DNA of 49,761 bases from an uncultured Kocuria sp. (lineage in GTDB: Bacteria; Actinomycetota; Actinomycetes; Actinomycetales; Micrococcaceae): positions 1 to 49,761 of the forward strand of contig NZ_CANMRA010000029.1 of NCBI RefSeq assembly GCF_947500125.1. Direction: 5' to 3'. The position numbers and the translations under genes were made by a program. The notes beneath the pieces are model-generated. The model saw nothing but the letters and a program-made list of their open reading frames with translations, made no database searches and was not told the origin of the DNA. Below are positions 32,913 through 41,738 of this stretch, piece by piece; position 1 is the stretch's first letter, and each line of letters starts with the position of its first letter.

Positions 32913-32972
32913 GGGCGTCGGGCGTCGGGCGTCGGGCGTCGGGCGTCGGGCGTCGGGCGTCGGGCGTCGGGC
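32913..32972. repeat. 7-bp tandem repeat (GGGCGTC), eight copies
   Basis: Eight perfect copies from 32913 to 32968 plus a partial GGGC, between the convergent ends of the pucR-like and M24 genes. It is a simple microsatellite-like array outside coding sequence and is expected to vary in length. Confidence 0.95.
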
Positions 32973-32977
32973 AATGG

Positions 32978-34171
32978 TCAGCAGCCGACCTCGAAGATCT
33001 CCGCCGGGGTCTGCTGCAGAATCTCCGCGCCGGTGCTGGTGACCAGGATGTTGTACCCGAAGATGACGGTGGTCCCGTGGTACTGGGCCACCGAGGGCTC
33101 CAGGGAGAAGATCATCCCGGGCTCGAGCACTTCGTCGTTACCGACGAGGACATCCGGCCGGCCGGCCCACACCGGGGGATAGGCCAGGCCCATGCCAAAG
33201 CCGGCGCGGGCCGGGATGTAATCCGCGTACGCGCGCCGAGCCTCCCGGCTGAGGCGGTCCAGCTCGGACACCGGAGTGCCCGGTCGGACCTGCTCGAACG
33301 GGATCCAGAACGCATCATTGGCAATCTTCCAGAGCTCCTTGAGCATCGGTGAGGCTTCTCCGGCCACCACCGTGCGCACAATGTTGCTGTTGTACCGCCC
33401 GTGGGAGCCGGTGATCTCCAGCATCACCGGATCGCCTTTCTCGACCACCCGCTCGGTCGGGACGCCGTGGAACAGGCCGCTGCGCGGCCCGGCACCGATG
33501 ATGAACGGAAGCGTGGGGTATTCCGAACCTGCCGTCGTCATGGCGGACTGTACCGCTGCCAGCAGGTCCACTTCCCGCACCCCCGGCCGCAGGGTGTCGA
33601 TCGCCGCGCGGAACCCAATGTCGGAGAACTCCGCCGCCTTGCGCATTCTGTTGATCTCGGCCGGCGACTTGATGGTGCGCAGCCTGAGCACCGGGACGGT
33701 GACATCGACGAACTCCACATCCGGGAGAGCCTCCACCAATGCTCGGTAGGTGGAGGCCTTCAGGTACCAGTTGTCCATCTCCAGGCCGACCCGGCTGCCG
33801 GCACGCACTCCGAGATCGCGCAATTGGGCGACAGTCATGCCAATCGGATCGTCGCCGTGCTGCCAATGCCGAATGTCCTGGATCCAGCATTGGATGCGCG
33901 CCAGTTCCTTCTCGCACTTATGGGTGAGCAGCGTCGGCTCGTCGGCACCGGGCGTGAAAGTGAGGTGCTGGTAGAAGTAGAGACCCAGCGGATCGAAACC
34001 GGTGAAGTAGTTCAGATTCTCCGGTGTCGTACCGATATAGACGTCGATGTCCTGCTCCCGCAGGGTCGTGCTCAGTCGGTCCAGCCGGTTTCGATACTCA
34101 ACAGGCGCAAAGTTCATGATGGACTGGTCTGGCAGTTCGCTGATGCCCGTGGTAGGCGGCGGCGTATTCAT
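32978..34171 (-). CDS. M24 'pita-bread' family hydrolase lacking metal ligands (creatinase-like)
   Basis: A 397-residue protein with the two-domain creatinase/prolidase architecture. The N-terminal domain includes DVYIGTTPENLNYFTGFDPL. The C-terminal pita-bread domain begins near LRTIKSPAEINRMRKAAEFS. Normal M24 metallopeptidases use Asp, Asp, His, Glu, Glu. Here the first Asp site reads VMLEITG, the second SNIVRT (Asn for Asp) and the His site GFGMGLA (Phe for His); only late Glu residues (EPGMIFSLEP) remain. That pattern fits metal-free amidinohydrolases such as creatinase, or ectoine-hydrolase-like enzymes, with SGLFHGVP carrying a candidate catalytic His. It lies 68 bases after the amidohydrolase and probably acts in the same pathway. 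Confidence 0.8.
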   Translation of the reverse strand: MNTPPPTTGISELPDQSIMNFAPVEYRNRLDRLSTTLREQDIDVYIGTTPENLNYFTGFDPLGLYFYQHLTFTPGADEPTLLTHKCEKELARIQCWIQDIRHWQHGDDPIGMTVAQLRDLGVRAGSRVGLEMDNWYLKASTYRALVEALPDVEFVDVTVPVLRLRTIKSPAEINRMRKAAEFSDIGFRAAIDTLRPGVREVDLLAAVQSAMTTAGSEYPTLPFIIGAGPRSGLFHGVPTERVVEKGDPVMLEITGSHGRYNSNIVRTVVAGEASPMLKELWKIANDAFWIPFEQVRPGTPVSELDRLSREARRAYADYIPARAGFGMGLAYPPVWAGRPDVLVGNDEVLEPGMIFSLEPSVAQYHGTTVIFGYNILVTSTGAEILQQTPAEIFEVGC

Positions 34172-34239
34172 CGATATTCTCCTTCAATAATGCCAAGCAT
34201 TGGGTGCCCGATGGCGTTCGGGGCTGGTGAGGCGGAACG

Positions 34240-35844
34240 TCAGGACTTCTGCCAAACGCATGCGGCGCCGACCCATGTCGAACGCACCTCAGCGGTTCCG
34301 ATCTCGGACGGTTCCATGGTGGTCAGGTCCTGGTCCAGCACTACGAAGTCCGCCAGGTGCCCAGGTGTCAGGCGTCCCTTGATACGGCTCTCTCCGGTCG
34401 CATGTGCGGAGCCGGATGTGTAGACGGTCAGCGCTTCCGTCACGCTGAGTTGCTGCTCCGGCCCGAGCACGAGTCCCTCGGCGCTGCACCGAGTGACCAT
34501 GCTCTGCACGGCCATGAGCGGATCGGCTGGGACCAGCGGATAGTCGGAGGAACCGGCCACCGCAATCCCGGCGTCCAGCATGGACTTGTGGGCGCAGATC
34601 ATGCGGGACCATTCCGGGCCGTAGAAGGAGTTGATCTCCTTGCCATGGAAATGGATGAACGAACCGAAGGGGACGGGCGTCACACCGGCTGCTCTCATCC
34701 GGGCGATGATCGATCCGTCGACCATGCTGCAGTGCTCGATGCGGTGATTCATCCGCCGCCCCGCCCGGTGCGGCAGGGACTCGTAGATGCGGAGGACCTT
34801 GTCGACGGCCTGGTCGCCGTTGGCGTGGACGGCCACCCGCTGCCCGGCAGCATGGACTCGGTGGACAGTCTCGGTGAACTCGTCATCGTTGAGAATCTGC
34901 AGACCGTTGTCGGATCCTGTCGCGCTCGGGTAGGGGCGATGGCACAAGCAGGTCCCGCCGGAGAGGGCCCCGTCCAGCATCATCTTCACACCCGCCAGCC
35001 GCAGTCGGTCCGGGGCGCCGAAGGAGGGCGCTTCAGCCGTTTCGTCGAAATAGCTGTGCCACTGGAGCATGTTCACACGGGCGGTCAGGACATCATCGGC
35101 CAGCGCGGCGGCATACATCTCCTGCTCCACGGGGGTGACGATCGCATCGCAGTAGGACGTGATGCCGGCTGCGTGCAGTTCGTCGTTTACGGTGCGCAGG
35201 GCCGCGACCTGCGCCTCCATGTCGCCGCCCACCGCGATGGACGTTCTCTGCCGCCCTGGCAACCAGGGGTCGAGCCAGGCCCGTTCGTACATCCACCCAT
35301 TCAGCCGACCGTCGGCATCAGTCATCAGCTCTCCGCCGGCAGGGGCGTCCTGCGGGCTGCCGTATCCCATCAGTTCCAGTGCACGGCTGTTGCCGATCGC
35401 CTTGTGGTAGCTGTAGTGAATTAGCACAACCGGCTGGGTGGCTGACACGCCGTCCAGGAAATGGCGGTCCACGGTGGCAGGAGCGATGCTCCGTTCGTCG
35501 AATGCGTGGCCGAGCACCCACGTGTCCTCGCCAAGCAGCGCAGAGCGCTCTCGCATCGCCTGCCGGAGCTCTTCGGCACCGGTGATGCCAGTCAGATCCA
35601 CTCGGACGCGGGCCAGTGCCGCCTGGGAGACGTGGCAATGCGCGTCGTTGAAGCCGGGGATCACCAGGGCGCCCTCGAGATCAATCCGTTCCGCCCCTCC
35701 GAACCGTTCGGACAGCTCGCGCCGGGATCCGGTGGCGACAACCCTGCCGTCCTGAGTGGCGAAGGCCTCCGGTTCGGTGCCGTCCATGGCCATGATCCGC
35801 TTGGCGGCGAATATCCGTACGGGCCGCTCTGCTTCTGTCTTCAC
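34240..35844 (-). CDS. YtcJ-like amidohydrolase (1)
   Basis: A 534-residue member of the amidohydrolase superfamily, YtcJ/AepA group. The HxH metal motif is VIPGFNDAHCHVSQAALARV. Other family landmarks are LRLAGVKMMLDGALSGGTCL (Lys/Asp region), RVAVHANGDQAVDKVLRIYE, and MNHRIEHCSMVD with the next His. AGSSDYPLVPADPLMAVQSM carries the late Asp. These enzymes hydrolyse cyclic amides, N-acyl groups or exocyclic amides; no substrate can be read from the sequence. GTG 35844 lies behind GAGGGAG, while a longer TTG frame lacks support. It diverges from the MocR-type regulator and precedes the M24 gene. Confidence 0.85.
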   Translation of the reverse strand: MKTEAERPVRIFAAKRIMAMDGTEPEAFATQDGRVVATGSRRELSERFGGAERIDLEGALVIPGFNDAHCHVSQAALARVRVDLTGITGAEELRQAMRERSALLGEDTWVLGHAFDERSIAPATVDRHFLDGVSATQPVVLIHYSYHKAIGNSRALELMGYGSPQDAPAGGELMTDADGRLNGWMYERAWLDPWLPGRQRTSIAVGGDMEAQVAALRTVNDELHAAGITSYCDAIVTPVEQEMYAAALADDVLTARVNMLQWHSYFDETAEAPSFGAPDRLRLAGVKMMLDGALSGGTCLCHRPYPSATGSDNGLQILNDDEFTETVHRVHAAGQRVAVHANGDQAVDKVLRIYESLPHRAGRRMNHRIEHCSMVDGSIIARMRAAGVTPVPFGSFIHFHGKEINSFYGPEWSRMICAHKSMLDAGIAVAGSSDYPLVPADPLMAVQSMVTRCSAEGLVLGPEQQLSVTEALTVYTSGSAHATGESRIKGRLTPGHLADFVVLDQDLTTMEPSEIGTAEVRSTWVGAACVWQKS

Positions 35845-35957
35845 GCAACTCCCTCTGATCAAACACGGCGGGCGCGGCCTCGGCGCCGGGAACCGAGGCC
35901 GGGTGTGCCGGGCGACACACAGAATCTTTATGATGAGAGTACGAGCGATTCATTGCC

Positions 35958-35985
35958 GTTACAATGCAACTATTGTTACGTTACA
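35958..35985 (+). promoter_or_regulatory. Repeated GTTAC(A/G) boxes before the MocR-type gene
   Basis: GTTACA at 35958-35963, GTTACG at 35975-35980 and GTTACA at 35980-35985 lie within 35 bases of the regulator start and face the divergent amidohydrolase gene. MocR proteins typically bind direct repeats in divergent promoters. Confidence 0.5.
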
Positions 35986-35988
35986 TAC

Positions 35989-37332
35989 ATGGAGAGCCCA
36001 CTGTCGGCCATGCGCCGGCATCTCAATGAACCCACTGCCCGGGGCGTCGCCAATGCGGTGAGCAGAGCCATTCGAGACGGCTCCCTGGACATCGGAGCCA
36101 AGCTTCCGCCCATCCGGACCGTGGCCAGGGAACTGCAGCTTTCTCCCACGACGGTCAGCGCAGGATGGTCCTTGCTGGCCCGGTCCGGTGCCATCCGAAC
36201 CGATGGCCGTCGTGGCACCACCGTGGCCGAAACGCGCCCGGACTCGGTGCGCTATCAACGAGCCATGGAACGTCAGCTGTCGTTCCGGCTCGATCTGTCC
36301 ACAGGGACGCCGGATCCAGAACTCCTGCCGGACCTCAGCCAGTCACTGAAGGACCTCACCACCGCTGGTACCCCCAGCAGCTATCTCGACGAGCCCGTGC
36401 TGCCCGCCCTCGTCGAAGTGCTGCGGTCGGACTGGCCCTACGTGGCGGAGGAGTTCGCAATCGTAGACGGCGCCATGGACGCGCTCGACTTGATCATCCG
36501 TTCGCACCTGCGGTTCGGCGACCGGATTGTCGTCGAGCACCCCACCTTCCCGTTACTGCTGGACCTATTGGAGGTGTCCGGTGCCGAAGTGATCGGGGTG
36601 CCGGTGGACGAGGAGGGAATGCGCCCAAGTGCGCTCCGGGCGGCGCTCAAACAGACCTGCTCAGCCATCATCCTGCAGCCGCGTGCGCAGAATCCCACGG
36701 GCGCCTCGCTCACCCAAGACCGGGCGCGGGAGTTGGCGGGGATCATCGCCCCGACGGAGGCCGTGGTGATCGAGGACGATTCGGCCGGATCGATCTCGAC
36801 GGCGGCCCCGATCAGCCTTGGCCGCTGGTTGCCGGATCAGGTGCTGCACATCCGCAGCTTCTCCAAATCCCACGGTCCGGACCTGCGGCTCGCTGCGGTG
36901 AGCGGCAGCGCCGAGCTGCTGGGTCCGATCAACGCCCGGCGGCAGCTGGGGCAGGGGTGGAGCAGCAGGCTGCTGCAGCGCATCCTCCTCGGTCTGCTCA
37001 CCGTCCCGGACGCGGTTGCCCAGGTGGACCATGCCCGCCAGGAATACCAACGACGCCGGGAGGCCGTCGTGCAGGCCCTCGCCGAGCGCGGAGTACATGT
37101 GGATTCCTCCGACGGCATCAACATCTGGGTGCCGGTGCTGGATGAGGCTGCGGCCATCGTGCGTCTGGCCAGCCAGGGCATCGGGGTGACCCCGGGAACG
37201 CCGTTCGCGGTTCTGCCCGACCAAGAGGGGCGTATCAGGGTCACGGTGGGTCTTCTCGCCGACCGGCATGCCGAGATCGCTGAGCAGATCGCACTGGCGG
37301 CCCGCACCGGGGGCTGGGGTGCGGGCCGCTAG
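35989..37332 (+). CDS. MocR-family (GntR-HTH/aminotransferase fusion) regulator
   Basis: A 447-residue regulator. The N-terminal GntR winged helix (residues ~15-80) reads GVANAVSRAIRDGSLDIGAK, then LPPIRTVARELQLSPTTVSA and SGAIRTDGRRGTTVA. The class I/II aminotransferase-like domain follows: YLDEPVLPALVEVLRSDWPY; VVEHPTFPLLLDLLEVSGAE; LQPRAQNPTGASLTQDRARE; IEDDSAG; HIRSFSKSHGPDLRLAAVSG with the PLP-binding Lys. MocR proteins use PLP-ligand chemistry to sense amines or amino acids. It diverges from amidohydrolase 1, so it likely regulates that gene and the M24 gene. Confidence 0.93.
   Translation: MESPLSAMRRHLNEPTARGVANAVSRAIRDGSLDIGAKLPPIRTVARELQLSPTTVSAGWSLLARSGAIRTDGRRGTTVAETRPDSVRYQRAMERQLSFRLDLSTGTPDPELLPDLSQSLKDLTTAGTPSSYLDEPVLPALVEVLRSDWPYVAEEFAIVDGAMDALDLIIRSHLRFGDRIVVEHPTFPLLLDLLEVSGAEVIGVPVDEEGMRPSALRAALKQTCSAIILQPRAQNPTGASLTQDRARELAGIIAPTEAVVIEDDSAGSISTAAPISLGRWLPDQVLHIRSFSKSHGPDLRLAAVSGSAELLGPINARRQLGQGWSSRLLQRILLGLLTVPDAVAQVDHARQEYQRRREAVVQALAERGVHVDSSDGINIWVPVLDEAAAIVRLASQGIGVTPGTPFAVLPDQEGRIRVTVGLLADRHAEIAEQIALAARTGGWGAGR
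37299..37327 (+). terminator. Stem-loop at the end of the MocR-type gene
   Basis: A perfect 10-bp stem: GGCCCGCACC at 37299-37308 pairs with GGTGCGGGCC at 37318-37327. It overlaps the last codons and lies between convergent genes. Confidence 0.65.
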
Positions 37333-37350
37333 CCGGACCTGTCGTGCCGC

Positions 37351-38103
37351 TCAGAACCCGCCGATGACCTGTCCACCGTTGATGGACAGGGTCTGACCCG
37401 TCATGAACGAAGATTCGGGGGAGGCGAGGTACCGGATGAGGTAGGAGATCTCTTCCGGCTCCGCGTAGCGGCGGAGCGGCACGGTCTCGTACTCCTCCGC
37501 CAGTGCGGCTTCGTCCAGTTCCGCCGTCATCGCGGTGTGCACTCCGCCCGGGGCGACGGCGTTGACGGAGATGCCCTTCGGCCCCAGCTCCTTGGCCGCG
37601 TTCTTCGCGAAGGCCATCAGCGCGCCCTTCGCCGCGCAGTAGGCGTACGAGTGCCCGATGCCAGCCTGGCCCCAGATCGAACTGATGAAGATCATCCGGC
37701 CGGTCCCCGAGCGCTCCAGCCAGGGCAGGCAGGCCCGTGAACTGTGCAGAGCCCCGTCGACGTGCACCGCGAAGGTCTTTCTCCAGAAGTCGTCGTCGGT
37801 GTCGGCGAGCAGTTCGTTGCTGTGGATCAGGCCGGCGTTGCTGACCAGCACGTCGATGCCACCGGCCCAGTCCGCCACGGCGCTGACCGCGGCTTCCACA
37901 TCGCTTCGGACCGAGACGTCGGCCTTCAGCCCGAGGGCAGTGCCGCCGCCCTGGGTGATCTCCTCGGCTGCCGCAACGGCGGCGGCCTCGTCCACATCGG
38001 TTAGTCCGACGGCGTAGCCGGCCTCGGCCAATACGGTCGCGTGCGCTTTGCCCATGCCACGGCCGGCTCCGGTGATGAACGCTGTTCTGCGCGGTCCGCT
38101 CAT
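37351..38103 (-). CDS. Short-chain dehydrogenase/reductase (1)
   Basis: A 250-residue NAD(P)-dependent oxidoreductase. The cofactor motif TGAGRGMG lies in RTAFITGAGRGMGKAHATVL. DVDEAAAV after the second strand suggests NAD preference (Asp). VSNAGLIHS is the NNAG-equivalent, ISSIWGQAG provides the catalytic Ser, and YAYCAAKGAL gives the YxxxK pair. The end is PESSFMTGQTLSINGGQVIG. It probably oxidises an alcohol or hydroxy acid intermediate. It lies 89 bases downstream of the second dehydrogenase and is likely co-transcribed with it. Confidence 0.88.
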   Translation of the reverse strand: MSGPRRTAFITGAGRGMGKAHATVLAEAGYAVGLTDVDEAAAVAAAEEITQGGGTALGLKADVSVRSDVEAAVSAVADWAGGIDVLVSNAGLIHSNELLADTDDDFWRKTFAVHVDGALHSSRACLPWLERSGTGRMIFISSIWGQAGIGHSYAYCAAKGALMAFAKNAAKELGPKGISVNAVAPGGVHTAMTAELDEAALAEEYETVPLRRYAEPEEISYLIRYLASPESSFMTGQTLSINGGQVIGGF

Positions 38104-38192
38104 CGAGTGGACACCTCCGTAGTTGTCCGGGCAGCTGCCTGCAGCTGTGTCATGTTCATGTCTTTCCTTTCGTCATGTCTGAGTGGGAGGTG

Positions 38193-38987
38193 TCATTCCG
38201 CTTCATAGCGGACGGTCATGCCGCCGTCGACCACGAGATTGGCGCCGGTGATGTACCGCGCCCGGTCGGAACAGAGAAAGACGACTGCGTCGGCGATGTC
38301 TTCCGGTGTGGCCACCCGGCCCAGCACGCTCAGCGCGGCATTCTCTCGCACCACGGCGCGCGAGTCGCGGCCACCGGCCGAATACAGCTTGTGCAGACCG
38401 GGGGTCTCCGTGACCCCTGGGGAGACGATGTTGGAGCGGATGCCGGCGGGTCCGAAGTCGACGGCGACGGAGCGGGCGATGCCGATGACCGCATGCTTGG
38501 AGGACAGGTAGGCCGGATACTCCGTGGGCGTGCGCAGCGCGGTGTCCGAACCGGTGAAGCACAGGGCTCCACCCTTTCCGGCCGCGACCATGTGACGGAG
38601 GCAGGCGCGGGCGGTGAGGAAGGCGCCGCGGCTGTTAATCGCGAACGTGCGATCCCACTGCTCGACCGAGATCTCGAGCAGGTTGCCGCCGGGAATCATG
38701 GTCGAGGCGTTGATATGGGCGACGTCGATCCCACCCAGCCGCTGTGCGACCTCGTCGGCCATGGTCTCCACGGCTTCCTCGGTGGCGACATCGGCGGCGA
38801 ACGGCTCTGCGGTGCCGCCTGAAGAACGGATGCCCTCCGCCACCCGTGCGGCGGCATCGCCGTCGATGTCCACCACCGCCACGTGCGCTCCGTGAGCGGC
38901 GAACAACCGTGCGGAGGCTTCGCCGATGCCGGATCCGGCCCCGGTGACCAGGGCGCGTTGACCTGTCATTGTGGTTATTGAAGTCAT
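38193..38987 (-). CDS. Short-chain dehydrogenase/reductase (2)
   Basis: A 264-residue oxidoreductase with ALVTGAGSGIGEASARLF for cofactor binding and VAVVDIDGDAAARV (Asp at the second strand end, NAD type). HINASTMIPGG replaces the usual NNAG with INAS. The catalytic Ser lies in LCFTGSDTALRT and the YxxxK pair in YPAYLSSKHAVIG. The C-terminus ITGANLVVDGGMTV is standard. I chose MTSITTMTGQ (38987) over a longer frame because AGAAAG-like purines precede it. A terminator at 39060-39088 separates it from the deacetylase. Confidence 0.87.
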   Translation of the reverse strand: MTSITTMTGQRALVTGAGSGIGEASARLFAAHGAHVAVVDIDGDAAARVAEGIRSSGGTAEPFAADVATEEAVETMADEVAQRLGGIDVAHINASTMIPGGNLLEISVEQWDRTFAINSRGAFLTARACLRHMVAAGKGGALCFTGSDTALRTPTEYPAYLSSKHAVIGIARSVAVDFGPAGIRSNIVSPGVTETPGLHKLYSAGGRDSRAVVRENAALSVLGRVATPEDIADAVVFLCSDRARYITGANLVVDGGMTVRYEAE

Positions 38988-39059
38988 CAAGATCTTTCTG
39001 TTGGGTTCCGGCCTGGATTTCATCCACCGGCCGGCCGATCATCGTGCACAGGCACGGAG

Positions 39060-39088
39060 GGCCCGGTGCTGGGTGGTTGCACCGGGCC
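39060..39088 (-). terminator. Stem-loop terminator after the deacetylase
   Basis: A perfect 10-bp stem: GGCCCGGTGC at 39060-39069 and GCACCGGGCC at 39079-39088, 28 bases past the leftward stop at 39116. It implies that the permease/deacetylase unit ends here. Confidence 0.7.
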
Positions 39089-39115
39089 GCTCGGCGTGCG
39101 GCAGGTGCCGCGCTA

Positions 39116-40027
39116 CTACTGGTAGTCCGCAGGCACTTCGGGTCGCGAAACCGCCCGCGGTTCGAGCTGCAGACCGCGGACGTGCCGGGCGATCTCCTCC
39201 AGGGAAGCCACCCACACGCTTGGATCGTCAGTTGCCTCGGCGATCAACTGCTCCAGCGCCGCCACCCGCGAGGGCCGCCCACTGAGGAAGGGGTGGTTCG
39301 TCAGCACGAAGCATCCGCCTTCGTCCCGGATACCTGCGTACTCCTCGCGCCACGTCTGTACTGTGGCGGTCGGGTTGGCGATGGCGCCGGTGCCGGACAC
39401 TCCCGGGATGTAGCAGTACTGTCCCCAGTCGTCCAGCGCCCACTGGATCGGGATCTCCACGAGCGAGGCGCCCGGTCGATCTGCAATGGCCAGTTCGTAC
39501 GGGTGATCGCTGTCCATCAGCGTCGAGTCGTAGAGGAAGCCGCGGTCCGCGAGCAAGCCGGGGGTGGCATACGTCGGCTCCCACATGGGTGCCCGGTAGC
39601 CCACGGGGCGTACCCCTGCCACGTCTTCCAGCGCGTTGAGGCCCCGGTCCAAGAACTGTGCCTCGACTTCGGGTGGGACACCTTCGAGGGACTCGTGGAG
39701 GTACCCGTGGTGGCCGACCTCGTGCCCGGCCGCCACGATGTCCCGTAAGGCCCCGGGGTAGCGATGGGCGGTATATCCGGGCACGAAGAACGTCGCCCGG
39801 ACCTGCCTCCGGTCAAGCATGCTCAGCAGTCGAGGCAGTCCGGTCAGCGGGCCATAGGCCTGCTGGCTGATCACGCCAGCCCGTCCCGCCATGTCGGCAG
39901 CTCCGTAGAGGACCGCTGACTCTCCGTCGAGGTCGAAGGTGAAACTGGCAGCGGCGCTCCTGCCGTCCGGCCAGGTGACTGGAGCAGCTGGGACCAGTCC
40001 GGCGTGTGCTCCCGCGGATTCTGTCAT
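39116..40027 (-). CDS. Polysaccharide-deacetylase-fold hydrolase (PuuE/cyclic-imidase-like)
   Basis: A 303-residue NodB-fold enzyme. The motif 1 Asp pair is SFTFDLDGESAVLY, the metal histidines are HEVGHHGYLHESLEG, and YRAPMWEPTYATPGLLADRG is motif 3. FVLTNHPFLSGRPSRVAALE is near the end. The TFDLDGE/GHHGYxHE pattern belongs to the PuuE allantoinase/HpPgdA subgroup, which includes bacterial cyclic-imide hydrolases, rather than cell-wall deacetylases; no signal peptide is present. It follows an NCS1 permease, so ring opening of an imported imide or ureide is a good guess. Confidence 0.82.
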   Translation of the reverse strand: MTESAGAHAGLVPAAPVTWPDGRSAAASFTFDLDGESAVLYGAADMAGRAGVISQQAYGPLTGLPRLLSMLDRRQVRATFFVPGYTAHRYPGALRDIVAAGHEVGHHGYLHESLEGVPPEVEAQFLDRGLNALEDVAGVRPVGYRAPMWEPTYATPGLLADRGFLYDSTLMDSDHPYELAIADRPGASLVEIPIQWALDDWGQYCYIPGVSGTGAIANPTATVQTWREEYAGIRDEGGCFVLTNHPFLSGRPSRVAALEQLIAEATDDPSVWVASLEEIARHVRGLQLEPRAVSRPEVPADYQ

Positions 40028-40096
40028 CGGAATCCCTTTCTTGTCGATGTCGTCTCGCCCCGGGCGTGGGTGGTGCAGACGGGACGGTCGAGTGCC

Positions 40097-41698
40097 TTAC
40101 TTCTGGACGACCGAAGGGCTGGCGTCAGCGAATGCGGTTGCCGGCGGCGTTTCCGCCTCGGGAGCAGGCTCCTCCTCCGGGGCGGTGATGCCGGCCATGG
40201 CACTTCCAGTCAGCGCTTCCAGGTGAGCGTTCTTGTTCTCCTTGCCAAAGGCCGGGCCCTCCGGTCCGAAGACATGGGTCGGCATCGGACTGAGGTGAAG
40301 GAAGGCGACGTAGAGGACCGCGCCGACAATGATTGCCACGCCGAAGCTGATGTCCGCGCCACCCGCAACGTTGACGAACGGTCCAGTGAAAATGGGCGGA
40401 GCGGCGCCGAAGAGAAGGCCGACGACGGAGCCGACCAGCCAGGCGACAACAGCGCGCCAGTTCCAGCCGTGCGTGAACCAGTATCGTCCGCCCTTCTTGC
40501 CGTGCGTGAACACCTGCAGATCCCCCGGGTAGTAGTGGCCTCGGCTGTGCAGGTAGCCCACGGCGAGGATGGCCGCCCACGGGCCGGTCACGATGAGCAG
40601 CACCACCAGGAACGCGCTGACCACGGCCAGAGCGTCCCAGACGAAAGCGCCGAGGTAAACAAGAACTGTCGAGACCGCCGAGATCAGGAGGGTGGCCTGG
40701 GCCCGGCTCAGCCTCGGAATCAGTGACGAGGTGTCCAGGCCTGTGCCGTACAGGCCGATCGCTCCCTGGGCCACACCTGCGACCAGGGCGAGCATGATGA
40801 GCCCGATGACGAACCAGCCGGGGGAATTAGCAACCAGGGAGCCCACGAAGTCACCGGAGTCGGCAGGGAAGGTGGAGGCGATGAAGGCACCCCACAGGAT
40901 GGGGACACAGGTGACCATGCCGGAGAAGAACGTCGCCCCGAGCAGGTTCTTCGCCGGTGTGTCGGGGTGGATGTAGCGAGCCCAGTCCCCAACGAAACCG
41001 GCGTACGAGACGAGCAGGCCCGCGATGAGCAGTGTGCTCGCCAGCCACGTGATTCCGAACGAACCGAACGCCAGGTCGCCACCGGCATAGCCGGCGTCGA
41101 AGCGCGGTGCAAAGGCGAAGACGCCGGCCAGCAGCACCAGGCTCATCAGCGGCGCCATGATCCGCTCCTGGACCTTGATGACCAAATGAATGCCGCGGAT
41201 GCACACGAAAAGCACGAGCGCAGCGATTACGGCGTAGCCCAGCACTCGTTGAGCGGTGTCCGACCCCGTGTCGGCGAACCGGTTGATGCTGGTCGAAAGC
41301 GCGTCCCCGCTGGTCCACACCGTCAGGGAGATGAAACCGAGGGCGGAGAAGAGGGCCAGGGCTGTGCCGATGAACCGTCCTGCCACCCCGAAATGCGCGC
41401 CGCTGGACACGGGATTGTTGGTGCCGGTCTTGGGACCGAAGAGGCCCATCGGTGCCAGGACTAGGCCGCCGATGAAGCAACCCGCCAGGACGGATGTCAC
41501 CGATGCCCACCAGCTGAGACCGAAGAGAATCGGGAAAGCTCCGAAGAGGATCGCACTGTACGACAGATTGCTGCCGTACATCGTCATCACAATGTGGTAC
41601 GGCCTGTATGACCGTTCGCGCAGCGGAATGGTGTCCACACCGTGCGTCTCTTTGGTCAGGGCATTGGGCGTTTTCGGTGACGGCGTCATCGACGACAT
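40097..41698 (-). CDS. NCS1-family nucleobase/ureide permease
   Basis: A 533-residue membrane transporter of the purine-cytosine/allantoin/hydantoin NCS1 family, with about 12 helices. The family start is visible: HGVDTIPLRERSYRPYHIVM, then FPILFGLSWWASVTSVLAG and GPKTGTNNPVSSGAHFGVAG (ligand/Na region of helix 1-3). Later parts include SYAGFVGDWARYIHPDTPAK, typical of NCS1 (the DYxRY-like motif), and GRYWFTHGWNWRAVVAWLVG. A charged Glu/Pro tail follows. ATG 41698 has a GGGGGA site. Substrate class: cyclic N-heterocycles; the exact molecule is unknown. Confidence 0.88.
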   Translation of the reverse strand: MSSMTPSPKTPNALTKETHGVDTIPLRERSYRPYHIVMTMYGSNLSYSAILFGAFPILFGLSWWASVTSVLAGCFIGGLVLAPMGLFGPKTGTNNPVSSGAHFGVAGRFIGTALALFSALGFISLTVWTSGDALSTSINRFADTGSDTAQRVLGYAVIAALVLFVCIRGIHLVIKVQERIMAPLMSLVLLAGVFAFAPRFDAGYAGGDLAFGSFGITWLASTLLIAGLLVSYAGFVGDWARYIHPDTPAKNLLGATFFSGMVTCVPILWGAFIASTFPADSGDFVGSLVANSPGWFVIGLIMLALVAGVAQGAIGLYGTGLDTSSLIPRLSRAQATLLISAVSTVLVYLGAFVWDALAVVSAFLVVLLIVTGPWAAILAVGYLHSRGHYYPGDLQVFTHGKKGGRYWFTHGWNWRAVVAWLVGSVVGLLFGAAPPIFTGPFVNVAGGADISFGVAIIVGAVLYVAFLHLSPMPTHVFGPEGPAFGKENKNAHLEALTGSAMAGITAPEEEPAPEAETPPATAFADASPSVVQK

Positions 41699-41738
41699 GG
41701 GTCCCCCTTGATGTGTGCGGGCGTAGATGTTGGGAGAG

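Noticed and set aside
32913-32972. CRISPR-like array
   Set aside because: The 7-bp units are contiguous without spacers, so this is a simple tandem repeat. No cas genes are present.
39116-40027. Cell-wall polysaccharide deacetylase role
   Set aside because: No signal peptide or membrane anchor is present, and the motif pattern and permease neighbour favour the cytoplasmic PuuE/cyclic-imidase subgroup.
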